Positions 1 through 11,050 of a stretch of DNA of 64,000 nt are shown piece by piece. This DNA is from an uncultured Bacteroidales bacterium (GTDB lineage Bacteria; Bacteroidota; Bacteroidia; Bacteroidales; Muribaculaceae), in contig CACYRK010000012.1 in NCBI GenBank assembly GCA_902776835.1, forward strand, positions 16,010 to 80,009. The letters are read 5' to 3'. The first letter of the stretch is position 1; every line of letters starts with the position of its first letter. A program made the position numbers and the translations under genes. The notes under the pieces are model-generated. The model saw only the letters and a program-made list of their open reading frames with translations. It was not told where the DNA came from and made no database searches.

Positions 1-224
1 GAAATAAATGGATTGTCGATTACCATTCCGGCACCCACCAAACATGACACAAATGCATATATACCAATCGCGATTAGTATAATTGCCGAAATGACAGAAG
101 CATAGTAAATAAACTTAGCCGCTGTGTTGAGAATCTTTTCTGAGTTTTTTGATATATGCGTCCCATCGACAAAATGCGACTCCTCAGTAACGAAGTTGTT
201 AAACTCTTTGATATTAAACTTCAT
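1..224 (-). CDS. N-terminal part of a small membrane protein (cut by window edge)
   Basis: An open frame starts with ATG at 224 and runs off the left edge of the window, giving 74 residues. The first 40 residues are hydrophilic (MKFNIKEFNNF...), followed by a hydrophobic stretch rich in Ile, Ala and Val at about residues 38-65 that reads as one membrane helix, possibly a hairpin. I recognise no family. A Bacteroidetes-type promoter lies 70 bases upstream (296-326), which supports it as a real gene. Its function cannot be called from the fragment. Confidence 0.6.
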   Translation of the reverse strand, partial: MKFNIKEFNNFVTEESHFVDGTHISKNSEKILNTAAKFIYYASVISAIILIAIGIYAFVSCLVGAGMVIDNPFI

Positions 225-295
225 GATAAATAGTATTTAAATGATACTTCTGGTTTTGGACGGTGAATAATGCCTAAGGTCAACTCACGCAATTG

Positions 296-326
296 CAAAG
301 TTACTGCTTTTTTTGAAAAAAGACAA
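296..326 (-). promoter_or_regulatory. Bacteroidetes-type promoter for the truncated membrane-protein gene
   Basis: On the minus strand a -7 box TAACTTTG (296-303) is preceded by TTG (324-326) at 20 nt spacing, matching the sigma-ABfr consensus. Expected transcription start is near 290, giving a leader of about 65 nt before the ATG at 224. Confidence 0.6.
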
Positions 327-437
327 GTGAAACACAATAAATTAACGTGAGTTCGGCATAAAACAGCCACTTTTTTTATTGATGTCCGGTAAAACCATTT
401 AAGGGTGTGAGGTAATACAATTTGGTGAGATCAAAAC

Positions 438-639
438 GAGGGTGTGTCACAATGAGGTTATGGCTAAAAATTCCCCTCTAAGTTAGAGCGGATGCCCCGA
501 AGGAGCGGAGGCGTGTATCAACGGGCTAATGATTTATAACCAGTGCGTTATCACACACTCCTCCGTCGCTTCACGACACCTCCCCTAAGCTTAGGGGAGG
601 AACTTTTGTTCCAACCTTTTTGAATTATAACACACCCTC
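438..639. repeat. Palindromic MITE-like repeat with GAGGGTGTGT ends
   Basis: The only notable content of the 458-base spacer 225-682 besides the promoter. The ends are inverted copies: GAGGGTGTGT at 438-447 and its complement at 630-639, the match continuing imperfectly (CACAAT against TATAAT). Nested inside are further inverted pairs: a TTCCCCTCTAAG-type segment near 470 against CCTAAGCTTAGGGGAGG near 582-598, and GGAGGCGTGT near 505 against ACACTCCTCC near 555. There is no open reading frame of note, so it would be non-autonomous. No clear target-site duplication is visible. A shorter hairpin with the same GGGTGTG core occurs at 19550-19581. Confidence 0.6.
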
Positions 640-682
640 ACTTTGTTTCAACTTCCTTGCATTACGGCCACAGTCTCGGTAG

Positions 683-2596
683 TTATCTGACGATGATTTT
701 TTTGCCGTTGTGGATGTAGATGCCAGCGGGGAGATGGCTGGCGTCGTACTTGCGGCCCATAAGGTCGTAATAGCCATCGTCGGCTGGACGCTGCACGGTG
801 CCCACCTCGGTGACGCCGGTGGTATAATCGTCGGTGTAGACCATATATCCGGCATAACCGTTGCCCATGGTGTACTCATAAATCATCACGCACTTCGGGT
901 CGAGCGGAACCACGCGGAAAAACGAGCCGCACGAAGGGTTGGCACCATAACCGCCGTCGCCCATTGGCGGCAGCGTAACCAGAGGCTCGCCGTTGGCGCT
1001 CATGTCGCGAATGGTGAAGCCGCCGTTGTAGTTGGTGCCGCTGGTGTAGAGGAACAAGTCGTGGTCGTCGAGCCGGAAGAAAGCGCCGCCCACCGAGGTG
1101 TTGCTGTTAGGTGGCGTGGTGTTGAGCGTCCCGGTGATGTACTTGCCCTGGTCGGTCTGGTCGAAGAGGTTGTAGCCTTGGTTGCGCACCTGATAGATGA
1201 AATGGTAGGGATCGTCGTCGATGGGGAATATCATGCCTGCCGTGGTGCTTGCAAACGAGGTCGACGGTGTCGACTCCATGTAGTCAAACTCTCCGTCGGA
1301 GAGGTAAATCAAGGTCACATCGTTGCGCGTGTTCTGGAAGTGGAACACCACACCGCCCTCGCTGCTCATCACGTCGCCGATGGCGCTGATAAAGTTGGTC
1401 TGGCCCTCATTGTCCAGTTCCATATCCACCTCGACCGGCGTTGCCGTGATGTCGCCCCCAGGGTAGATGACGAGTTTGCTGGGATTCTTCGTTATGCCGT
1501 CGTTGCGCTGAATCAGGTTGCCGGCGGTGTCGAAGCAAATGCCGTGGCTGCTGGTGCCCGGCGCCACGCTCACCGTTCCGTCGGGCTTAAGGATTACCAG
1601 TTGGCTCGTGGTGTAGTTGTTGGCATAGAACACGCCCTTTTCGGTGATGGCGGCCTGTTGTGCCGACTTATAAGGCGAGTTGTCGGTGTCGAGCCCCGAG
1701 GGGAAGTTGACAGGCAGATTGCCGTTAGCGCGTGTGAAGGCGAACTGCTCCTGCACATTGATGGCGAGCGGCTCCTTGGGCGGCACGATGGCATCCCAGT
1801 CGATGTCGGCCAACTCAGGCATCTGGCTCGGCATGAGGTAGTCGCAGGTCATCATCGTCACGCCCATCTCACCATACTGGCGATAGTTGGCGAGCGAGTT
1901 CACGGTCCATACAGCCACCTCCAAGCCCTTGTCGTGGAAGCGCTTCACGGTGTACTTGTCGAAGCAGCCTGCCTCGATGCTCGGCATGAGGTCCCACTGC
2001 ACAATCCAGTCGAAATAGGTCTCCCAATTGCTGTTGCACAGGAATTGGCACTTGAGTGCCGGGAAATTTCGGCGCACATATTCCAGCGAACTGCGCATCG
2101 AGGTGAGGATGTAGGCTTTCTCGGTGAGGCCTTTCTCCTCGATGAGCGCGGCGAGGCCGGGAAACTTGCTCATGTCGTTGTTATTGATGCCGGTGGTCCA
2201 TTTTAGTTCAATCACCGGAATCACGTCCTTCTCCCGGCAGATGTCGAGATACTCGGCCACGGTGCATATTTTTCCCGTATAGGTCACGCCGCCACGCGTC
2301 TGCGTGTAGGTCTCGGCCTGCAACTGTGCCAGGGTGGCGTTGGCCACGGTGAGGTTGCCGCCCAGCGAGTTGGTGGTCTCGTCGTGGCTGATGACGTAGT
2401 AGCCGTCGAGGGTCACGCGCACGTCGCATTCCAGGCCTTGGTAGCCATATTTATCCACGCCATTGGTGTAGGCCTCGACGGTGTTCATCACACCGGTGTA
2501 TCCGCCACGGTGACCAATGAAGGTGGGCTTCCACGCCCATGCCACAGCCACACAGGCGACAGCGAAAACAAGAAGTAGTAGTCGTTTCATACGCAT
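683..2596 (-). CDS. Secreted glycerophosphodiester phosphodiesterase-like protein with C-terminal propeller-like region
   Basis: 637 residues. A signal peptide covers about residues 1-21. Residues 25-290 are a GDPD TIM-barrel: HRGG with H29, then E56 and D58 in LECDV and H71 in ISHD, the usual metal and acid-base residues. Such enzymes split glycerophosphodiesters to glycerol-3-phosphate and an alcohol. Residues about 300-590 are an extra beta-rich region with repeated short strands and GVFYANN-, GICFDTAGN-like turns, suggesting a propeller; this more than doubles the usual GDPD length. The last 40 residues (YYDLMGRK...LPAGIYIHNGKKIIVR) look like a type IX-style sorting tail, implying export to the surface. 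It stands alone with its own promoter at 2635-2666. Substrate unknown; the propeller role is inferred. Confidence 0.8.
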   Translation of the reverse strand: MRMKRLLLLVFAVACVAVAWAWKPTFIGHRGGYTGVMNTVEAYTNGVDKYGYQGLECDVRVTLDGYYVISHDETTNSLGGNLTVANATLAQLQAETYTQTRGGVTYTGKICTVAEYLDICREKDVIPVIELKWTTGINNNDMSKFPGLAALIEEKGLTEKAYILTSMRSSLEYVRRNFPALKCQFLCNSNWETYFDWIVQWDLMPSIEAGCFDKYTVKRFHDKGLEVAVWTVNSLANYRQYGEMGVTMMTCDYLMPSQMPELADIDWDAIVPPKEPLAINVQEQFAFTRANGNLPVNFPSGLDTDNSPYKSAQQAAITEKGVFYANNYTTSQLVILKPDGTVSVAPGTSSHGICFDTAGNLIQRNDGITKNPSKLVIYPGGDITATPVEVDMELDNEGQTNFISAIGDVMSSEGGVVFHFQNTRNDVTLIYLSDGEFDYMESTPSTSFASTTAGMIFPIDDDPYHFIYQVRNQGYNLFDQTDQGKYITGTLNTTPPNSNTSVGGAFFRLDDHDLFLYTSGTNYNGGFTIRDMSANGEPLVTLPPMGDGGYGANPSCGSFFRVVPLDPKCVMIYEYTMGNGYAGYMVYTDDYTTGVTEVGTVQRPADDGYYDLMGRKYDASHLPAGIYIHNGKKIIVR

Positions 2597-2634
2597 ATAG
2601 TTTTTGGTTAATGAAATTGCTTAAATCAATGCAA

Positions 2635-2666
2635 CAAAATTAATAATTTATTCTCAATCAAGCAAA
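2635..2666 (-). promoter_or_regulatory. Promoter of the glycerophosphodiesterase-like gene
   Basis: Minus-strand -7 box TAATTTTG (2635-2642) with TTTG (2663-2666) 20 nt upstream. It lies 39 bases before the ATG at 2596 and fits the TAnnTTTG rule. Confidence 0.65.
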
Positions 2667-2719
2667 AATATTTCGAACATTCGAGCGTTCGGCACACGCC
2701 ACCATTGTGTTTTCTATAA

Positions 2720-2750
2720 AAAAATGCACCCGGTTGGGGGGTGCATTTTT
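2720..2750. terminator. Hairpin terminator with A/T tracts on both sides
   Basis: A 12-bp perfect stem AAAAATGCACCC (2720-2731) and its complement (2739-2750), 7-base loop, T-run on each strand. It lies between the MurNAc operon end and the next promoter and could act as a second terminator for the operon. Confidence 0.65.
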
Positions 2751-2831
2751 TTTGAGAGGGAAGATAGTTACTAAAAGTAACACCACCTCACAAATCGCCC
2801 TTCAAAAAATATATAAATGCCCTAGTTACTA

Positions 2832-2870
2832 AAAGTGCCATCGAAGGAAACGGTCCCTGGATGGCACTTT
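2832..2870. terminator. Hairpin terminator after the MurNAc operon
   Basis: An 11-bp perfect stem AAAGTGCCATC (2832-2842) with its complement at 2860-2870 and a 17-base loop, 27 bases beyond the stop of the SGNH hydrolase gene. Minus-strand reading continues in TTTT. The element GTTACTAAAAGT next to it is repeated at about 2766. Confidence 0.65.
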
Positions 2871-2896
2871 GGTTTCAATCATGCCGCAAGGCGCGG

Positions 2897-3547
2897 TCAG
2901 ATGTAGGGCTTGATGGCATCACGCCAAATTAGGTAGGCCTCGCCCATCAGGTGCAGGCCGTCGTTGGTGTACTCGGCCTTGAGTTTGCCGTTCTCGTCGA
3001 CAAAGAGCGGGTAGAGGTTAATCCAGGTGACGCCCTGGCGACGGGCCACTTGCTCAAGGGCACGGTTGCCGTCGACCACCACCTGCTCACGGCCCACGAG
3101 GTATTTCCACTCGCGCACATCGTTGTTGAACGGCAGCATCGACTGCAAATATATGCGCGTGCGCGGCGACCGTGTTTTGATGAGCACGATGAGTTTCTCG
3201 GTGGCGCGCGCTATACTGTCGCCGTCCACACCATGCGAGACGTCGTTGACGCCGCTCATGATGAAAATTTTCTTCGGCTGCCCCTTGAGGATGGGCTCCA
3301 TGCGCTCATACAGCCCCTGGACGATGTCGCCCACGATGCCGCGGTTCTTCACATGGCGGTTGTTGAGCAGTTCGTTCCACTCGGCACCGTCGGTGAGACT
3401 GTTGCCCAGCATGATGATGTCCTTCTTGCCCACGGGCAACTGCTCGAACAGCGTGGCGCGGCGGGCGTAATACACGTCCTGGTTAGCCTGAGAGATGGCT
3501 GTGATGGCAATCATAGCCACCACAGCCGCCATGATGATGCGTTTCAT
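2897..3547 (-). CDS. Secreted SGNH/GDSL-family hydrolase
   Basis: 216 residues when started at the ATG at 3547, which overlaps the murQ stop as ATGA (translational coupling); a longer frame upstream only runs through murQ. Signal peptide about residues 1-20. SGNH blocks are all present: nucleophile S50 in GNSLTDG, Gly in the GIVGDI block, Asn in SGVNDVSHG, and D196/H199 in DGLHL. The family holds esterases and O-acetylesterases. Last gene of the MurNAc salvage operon, so an esterase acting on sugar O-acetyl groups, for example of O-acetylated amino sugars, is a reasonable guess, but the substrate is not shown by the sequence. Confidence 0.8.
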   Translation of the reverse strand: MKRIIMAAVVAMIAITAISQANQDVYYARRATLFEQLPVGKKDIIMLGNSLTDGAEWNELLNNRHVKNRGIVGDIVQGLYERMEPILKGQPKKIFIMSGVNDVSHGVDGDSIARATEKLIVLIKTRSPRTRIYLQSMLPFNNDVREWKYLVGREQVVVDGNRALEQVARRQGVTWINLYPLFVDENGKLKAEYTNDGLHLMGEAYLIWRDAIKPYI

Positions 3548-4374
3548 TGCTTTTCGGTTTTTTGTGCACGATAAGCGTCCTCGGCCTTCTTCACCGAGCC
3601 ATACTTGAGCAGCATCTCGTTGGCCTCGTCGTAACTCAGCCCGAGGTCGTCGATGAGCATACGCGTGCCGCGGTCCACGAGTTTGGCGTTGGTGAGTTGC
3701 ATGTTCACCATCTTGTTGCCCTTCACGCGCCCCATCTTTATCATCACCGAGGTGGAAATCATGTTGCAGATGAGTTTCTGCCCCGTGCCGCTCTTCATGC
3801 GCGAACTGCCGGTAACATACTCCGGCCCCACAATCATCTCGATGGGAATCTCGGCCACCTGGCTGACGGGGGCGTCGGGGTTGCTGGTAATGGCCGCGGT
3901 GAGGCATCCGTGCGCACGTGCGTCGCGCAGGGCTCCAATCACATAAGGCGTGGTGCCGCTGGCGGCGATGCCAATGACGGTGTCGAGTGGGTTGATGTCG
4001 TACTCGAGCAGGTCTTTCCAGCCCTGTTCGGTATCGTCCTCGGCATTCTCCACGGCGTTGCGCAGCGCATAGTCGCCACCGGCGATGAGGCCGATAATCC
4101 AGCCTTGCGACATGCCGAATGTGGGCGGTATCTCACTGGCGTCGAGCACGCCCAGGCGTCCACTGGTGCCGGCACCCATGTAGAAGATGCGTCCGCCCTC
4201 CTGCATGCGTGGTACGATGCCCTCCACCAGCCGCTCGATGGCTGGGATGGCGGCCTGGACAGCGTCGGCGACCTTGTGGTCCTCCTGGTTGATTTCGGTG
4301 AGGATGTCGTGCACCGATTTCTTCTCCAAGTCGTTATACAGCGAGGGTTGCTCGCTAATTTTCACAAAAGCCAT
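3544..4374 (-). CDS. murQ: N-acetylmuramic acid 6-phosphate etherase
   Basis: 276 residues, the usual length. MurQ cleaves the lactyl ether of MurNAc-6-phosphate to GlcNAc-6-phosphate and D-lactate in the cytoplasm. The SIS sugar-phosphate isomerase fold is marked by GAGTSGRLGVLDASE (residues 67-81) with the catalytic Glu at E81, and by SSRMKSGTGQK and NMISTSVMIKMG further on. It sits directly after murK (27-base gap) and overlaps the next gene by 4 bases. Context with namZ, a MurT-like protein and murK makes the assignment very firm. Confidence 0.96.
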   Translation of the reverse strand: MAFVKISEQPSLYNDLEKKSVHDILTEINQEDHKVADAVQAAIPAIERLVEGIVPRMQEGGRIFYMGAGTSGRLGVLDASEIPPTFGMSQGWIIGLIAGGDYALRNAVENAEDDTEQGWKDLLEYDINPLDTVIGIAASGTTPYVIGALRDARAHGCLTAAITSNPDAPVSQVAEIPIEMIVGPEYVTGSSRMKSGTGQKLICNMISTSVMIKMGRVKGNKMVNMQLTNAKLVDRGTRMLIDDLGLSYDEANEMLLKYGSVKKAEDAYRAQKTEKQ

Positions 4375-4401
4375 TGTAGTAACTGGTTAAATTAATAAAA
4401 A

Positions 4402-5250
4402 TCAAGCGTTCACCGAGTGGTATTTCACCAGGCCCTCCATGGGGTTCTGGATGATGTTGCCAATGGTGATGCCACGTGCTGCGGCAGCCTCACGAAGCAC
4501 TTTTTGCTCCTTCAAAGCAATCGAGCCCACGAAGTTGCAGGGCAACTGCTTGTAGCCGTCATAACTCTCGACGTTGCGCACAAAGAACGCGGTGAACGAG
4601 CGCAATACCAGGTCGTGGATTGCCGGCTCGTCGATGTTGCGCTCGAGGAAGGGCGCAAACTGTGCCAGGAAGCGGTTGGCCGCCGGCTGGCGATAGACAG
4701 CGTTGATGATTTTTGTACGGTCCATGTTGTACTCATCGAGGAATTTTTGACACAGATGCTCAGGCAGTTGTTTCTTCAGCACGTCGCCCACCAGGAGTTT
4801 GCCCAGCACGGCACCACTGCCCTCGTCGCCCAGGATATAGCCCAGCGGCGACACATTGTCGACGACCTTCTCGCCGTCGTAATAGCACGAGTTGCTGCCC
4901 GTGCCCAGGATGCACGCGATACCCGGCTCGCGGCCACACAGTGCCCGTGCGGCGGCCAGCAGGTCGGTGTCGACCTCGATTTTGGTTGCCGTGGGGATAT
5001 TGGCTTTGAGGGCATTGCGCACGCTGTCCTTAATCTCGTCGCTGATGATACCAGCGCCGTAATAGTAGATTTCGTCCACCTTGTAACTCACGATGTGAGG
5101 CATGAGTTCGTCGTGAATGCGCTCGGTCATCTCCTGTTGGGTGAGCAGCAGAGCGTTCATTCCCGTGGTGAAAATTTGTGCTACTTTCTCGTTTCCATTG
5201 AGCAGACACCAATCAATCTTGGTCGATCCGCAATCAGCAATTAAAATCAT
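4402..5250 (-). CDS. murK: BadF/NagK-type sugar kinase, probable N-acetylmuramic acid kinase
   Basis: 282 residues of the ASKHA superfamily (BadF/BadG/BcrA/BcrD type). Phosphate-1 motif DCGSTK (D6-K11), phosphate-2 GTGSN around residues 116-120, and TDLLAAARA with the likely catalytic Asp. In Tannerella forsythia and some clostridia a kinase of this family next to murQ phosphorylates MurNAc (and GlcNAc) at C6 with ATP; that is the basis for the murK call here. Neighbours are a MurT-like membrane protein (6-base gap upstream) and murQ downstream. A paralogue with a degraded phosphate-1 motif is at 34236-35093. Confidence 0.87.
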   Translation of the reverse strand: MILIADCGSTKIDWCLLNGNEKVAQIFTTGMNALLLTQQEMTERIHDELMPHIVSYKVDEIYYYGAGIISDEIKDSVRNALKANIPTATKIEVDTDLLAAARALCGREPGIACILGTGSNSCYYDGEKVVDNVSPLGYILGDEGSGAVLGKLLVGDVLKKQLPEHLCQKFLDEYNMDRTKIINAVYRQPAANRFLAQFAPFLERNIDEPAIHDLVLRSFTAFFVRNVESYDGYKQLPCNFVGSIALKEQKVLREAAAARGITIGNIIQNPMEGLVKYHSVNA

Positions 5251-5256
5251 AGTGTA

Positions 5257-6420
5257 TTATATTTTGATGTATATTTTCTTCTTGTAAAGTATGTAACCGA
5301 AGACCCAGGTGATGAGCACAAAGGTGATGGCATAGAAGCACGAGGCAGCCTCGGGCGTTGTGGTGACGGCTTGCCAACCGTCGTAGATGAGCGAGTGGAT
5401 GGTGATGTGCTCGCCCATGGCATCGGTGCCCAGGCGCACGCGGCCGAATACAATCGCGAGGATTGTGCCCACCAGGTAGCAGAACAGCGGATTCACGCCG
5501 AAGGCCTGGAAGAAGCGGCACCAGCGGTTGCGGCCCTTGATGTCGATGAAATAGATGAGCATGGCCAGGATGCACGACGCCATGCCGCACGTGATGAGCA
5601 CGTAACTCGACGTCCACGCCTTCTTGCTGCACGGAATGCCGTACTGGGCCAGCCAGCCCACAAGCAGCATCACGCTGCCCCACACGGCGATGTACATCAC
5701 TCGGTCGCGGTTGTCGCGATAGTCAATCAGGCACTTGCCCACCATGAAACCTATCAGCACATGGGCGATGCAGGAGAGCGTGCTCAGGATGCCCTCAGGG
5801 TCAAGGGCCAACTTCTCGCCGAAGGCCGACTCGTGATACATGTGCTCCTCGCCAAGCACACTCACGTCGACGCGCGACAGGATGTTCTGCAGCGAGAATT
5901 CATAGCCGTGGCCGGTGCCCAAGATGATAGCGTAAACGATGAGTATCAGCCCAATAATCCAGGGGATTAAACGCTGCTTGAAAAGAATAGCAATCATCGA
6001 GCCGAAGAAGTAAACCAGTGCCAAGCGCTGGAACACGCCCAAGATGCGCAACTTGCCAAACATGTCGGCAAAGAACGACGCCTCGGGGTCATAGATGCAT
6101 CGCAAGGCCAGTCCGAACCACTGAACCGCCCAGCCGATGAGGAACAGCACAATGGTGCGCCGGCAAATCTTCAGCATCACATCCTTGCTGGGCTTGAAGT
6201 GGAACTTACGCAGTGAGAAGTACATCGACACGCCCATCACAAACATGAAGAATGGGAACACCAAGTCGGTGGGCGTGAGGCCTACCCACTCGGCGTGCTC
6301 CAGCGGAGCGTAGATGTGGCTCCACGTGCCGGGGTTGTTGACCAGCAACATGCCTGCGATGGTGATACCTCGCAGTATGTCTACGGCCAGCAGTCGCTTG
6401 TTGTTTTGTGTTTTTGCCAT
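5257..6420 (-). CDS. murT: DUF5009/COG4299-type polytopic membrane protein, probable MurNAc transporter
   Basis: 387 residues with about ten hydrophobic helices. The N-terminus (LAVDILRGITIAGMLLVNN, then TPTDLVFPFFMFVMGVSMY) is typical of the family that also contains heparan-alpha-glucosaminide acetyltransferase-like proteins. From memory, the inner-membrane MurNAc importer MurT of Tannerella forsythia is encoded beside murK and murQ and is a protein of this kind; the same order, murT-murK-murQ, occurs here. The alternative is a membrane O-acyltransferase. Gene gaps to both sides are under 20 bases, so it is cotranscribed with murK. Confidence 0.7.
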   Translation of the reverse strand: MAKTQNNKRLLAVDILRGITIAGMLLVNNPGTWSHIYAPLEHAEWVGLTPTDLVFPFFMFVMGVSMYFSLRKFHFKPSKDVMLKICRRTIVLFLIGWAVQWFGLALRCIYDPEASFFADMFGKLRILGVFQRLALVYFFGSMIAILFKQRLIPWIIGLILIVYAIILGTGHGYEFSLQNILSRVDVSVLGEEHMYHESAFGEKLALDPEGILSTLSCIAHVLIGFMVGKCLIDYRDNRDRVMYIAVWGSVMLLVGWLAQYGIPCSKKAWTSSYVLITCGMASCILAMLIYFIDIKGRNRWCRFFQAFGVNPLFCYLVGTILAIVFGRVRLGTDAMGEHITIHSLIYDGWQAVTTTPEAASCFYAITFVLITWVFGYILYKKKIYIKI

Positions 6421-6437
6421 AATATTATGATTCTTTA

Positions 6438-9233
<2,796 letters not shown>

Positions 9234-9245
9234 AACTCTTGTCAA

Positions 9246-10478
9246 TTAATATAAGTAATACTTTGCCGAGCGCAAGCGGAATGCCTCGGCATCCTTAGTC
9301 CAATAAGGGATGATATCCTCCACGCGGTAACGCTCGGTGAATCGCTTGCGAATCTGGTCGGTGCCGCACACCTTGTCGAACATTGCCCAGCCGCGTTTCT
9401 CGTTCTGCTCGAAGAGTTTCACCTCGGGATACATCTCGTGCACCACCTGCAGGAAGTAGAACTGGGTGAGCGTGAGGTTGGCGCGGTCGACATCGGTGAT
9501 GTAGGTCTGCACGCCGTGCACCTCCTTGAGATCCTGGTCGAGGGCCACGCTCAGAGCGAAGAACGGCTTGACGTTGATGGGTCGGAACGCCAGGCCGGGC
9601 AGGCGCAGCGCGTTCATGCGCTCGGCCAGGCTGTCGGCATCGATCCACGGTGCGGCAAAGAGTTGGAACGGCAGTGTGTAGCCGATACCCGTGTTGAAGA
9701 TGTAGAGTTCGCCCAGGATGCCCGACAGCGGATAGAAAAATGCGCACTCCGGCGTGGGGATCTGCGGCGACGGCAGCACCCAGGGCATGCCAGTGTCGCG
9801 GAACTTCATGTCGCGCGTCCAGCCCTCCATGGGTATCACGGTGAGTTTGGCCTTCTTGGCAGTGTAGCCTTCCTCGTTGAGGAAAGTGGCCAACTCGCCC
9901 GGGGTGAGTCCGTAGAGGTAAGGGATGGCGTATTTGCTCACGAAGGAGTAGAAGCCATCCTCCACCAGGTTGCCCTCCACCTTGTTACCACCCAGTGGGT
10001 TAGGACGGTCGAGGACCATAAACTCTTTGTTATTCTCGGCGCACGCCTCCATACACACGCCCATGGTGGCATAAAAGGTGTAACTGCGGCAGCCGATGTC
10101 CTGGATGTCGTACACGAGCACGTCGATGTCGCGCAGCATCTCGGGGGTCGGCTTATGGGTCTTGCCGTAGAGCGAGTACATCTTGATGCCCGTCTTGGCG
10201 TCGACCTCGTCGCCCACAGCATCGCCGGCATGTGCGTTGCCGCGCACGCCGTGCTCCGGGCCGTAGAGCGCCACGAGTTTCACGCCGGGGGCCTCGTTGA
10301 GGATGTCGACGGTGCTCTTAAGGTTGTTGTCGATGCCGCTGGGGTTGGTCACCAGCCCCACGCGCTTGCCCTGCAGTTCCTTAAAGCCACCATCGCGCAG
10401 CACCTCCACGCCAGGCTTCACCACAGCCCCAGCAACCAATCCCACCATCACCACCACAAAAACTACTATCCTTTTCAT
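9246..10478 (-). CDS. namZ: Exo-beta-N-acetylmuramidase NamZ family (DUF1343, GH171)
   Basis: 410 residues, signal peptide about 1-18, so exported to the periplasm. The family hallmarks are GLVTNPSGID (about 41-50), YGPEHGVRG (72-80) with the probable catalytic E75, VYDIQDIGCRSYTF, and VLDRPNPLGG. NamZ enzymes remove non-reducing terminal MurNAc from peptidoglycan glycan fragments. Directly followed (12-base gap) by the flavoprotein and then murT, murK and murQ, which supply uptake and catabolism of the product. Family assignment is firm; activity is inferred from characterised homologues of Bacillus and Tannerella. Confidence 0.9.
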   Translation of the reverse strand: MKRIVVFVVVMVGLVAGAVVKPGVEVLRDGGFKELQGKRVGLVTNPSGIDNNLKSTVDILNEAPGVKLVALYGPEHGVRGNAHAGDAVGDEVDAKTGIKMYSLYGKTHKPTPEMLRDIDVLVYDIQDIGCRSYTFYATMGVCMEACAENNKEFMVLDRPNPLGGNKVEGNLVEDGFYSFVSKYAIPYLYGLTPGELATFLNEEGYTAKKAKLTVIPMEGWTRDMKFRDTGMPWVLPSPQIPTPECAFFYPLSGILGELYIFNTGIGYTLPFQLFAAPWIDADSLAERMNALRLPGLAFRPINVKPFFALSVALDQDLKEVHGVQTYITDVDRANLTLTQFYFLQVVHEMYPEVKLFEQNEKRGWAMFDKVCGTDQIRKRFTERYRVEDIIPYWTKDAEAFRLRSAKYYLY

Positions 10479-10507
10479 AAGTATCTTCTTTTAGATGATT
10501 ATTAAAT

Positions 10508-10541
10508 GCGAATTTCGCGAATTTTGCGAATTATACGAATT
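10508..10541. repeat. Left inverted arm of AATTCG-type repeats around the GxxExxY gene
   Basis: A run of near 11-base units (gcgaatttc, gcgaatttt, gcgaattat, acgaatt). Its reverse complement matches the arm at 10961-11046, so the two arms frame the small gene as inverted repeats. It fills the spacer between the GxxExxY stop and namZ. Confidence 0.7.
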
Positions 10542-10546
10542 AAAAA

Positions 10547-10942
10547 TTATTTTGATAATAAGTTCTTACTATTACATACTCGATACGTTTCCAAACTTGG
10601 TGTTGAGAAATTTGCAATAATTCCCAACTCATATCCAGTTGCTTTTAAGTAATTCTTAACTTGGCATTTATGTACATCTTCAATTGCATTAACGGTTTTT
10701 AATTCCACAATTATCTTTCCGAAACACACAAAATCAGCGAAATATTCCTTTTTCAATGGAACTCCTTTGTACAACACTTGCAAACGAACTTCACGCTCAT
10801 ACGGAATATTATTTTCAATAAACTCCCGTTCAAGTGCTTCTTGGTAAACTGCTTCGAGAAAACCAGAGCCTAACTCTTTGTGGACTTCATATAGGCATCC
10901 ACATATTTCATATGACTCTTTCGGATAAAGAATTAAAGACAT
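10547..10942 (-). CDS. GxxExxY protein
   Basis: 131 residues from the ATG at 10942; the frame extends to a TTG at 10948 but ATG is preferred. The eponymous motif GFLEAVY is at about residues 27-33. Further on, YFADFVCFGKIIVELK resembles the D...ELK core of PD-(D/E)XK nuclease folds, which fits the family's suggested nuclease relationship. Function is unknown. The gene is AT-rich with codon use unlike its neighbours and is flanked by inverted AATTCG repeats, which suggests it arrived as a small mobile or horizontally moved unit inserted between ampG and namZ. It lies on the same strand as the operon and may be read through. Confidence 0.82.
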   Translation of the reverse strand: MSLILYPKESYEICGCLYEVHKELGSGFLEAVYQEALEREFIENNIPYEREVRLQVLYKGVPLKKEYFADFVCFGKIIVELKTVNAIEDVHKCQVKNYLKATGYELGIIANFSTPSLETYRVCNSKNLLSK

Positions 10943-10960
10943 ATACAAATCATTAAATCT

Positions 10961-11046
10961 GCGTAATTCGTGAAATTCGTGAAATTCGCATTAAAAATAC
11001 TTCCCAATTCGCGAAATTCGCGTTGAAAATAATTCGCGTTGAAAAA
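10961..11046. repeat. Right arm of AATTCG-type repeats around the GxxExxY gene
   Basis: Contains repeated units of the type AATTCGTGAA, AATTCGCGAA and AATTCGCGTTGAAAA. The first 30 bases are an inverted version of the left arm (10508-10541). The arm ends just before the stop codon of the AmpG-like gene at 11051. Confidence 0.7.
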
Positions 11047-11050
11047 GGGG

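Noticed and set aside
710..2206. Long open frame on the plus strand opposite the glycerophosphodiesterase gene
   Set aside because: Val/His/Arg-rich product without any family feature, caused by GC-biased third positions of the real gene on the minus strand.
2760..2840. Repeated GTTACTAAAAGT as a possible regulator-binding pair
   Set aside because: Two copies only, next to terminator hairpins and downstream of an operon; no promoter at the right distance makes an operator role convincing.
3548..3907. Upstream extension of the SGNH hydrolase frame
   Set aside because: It runs through murQ in another frame; the ATG at 3547 begins a clear signal peptide and overlaps the murQ stop as ATGA.
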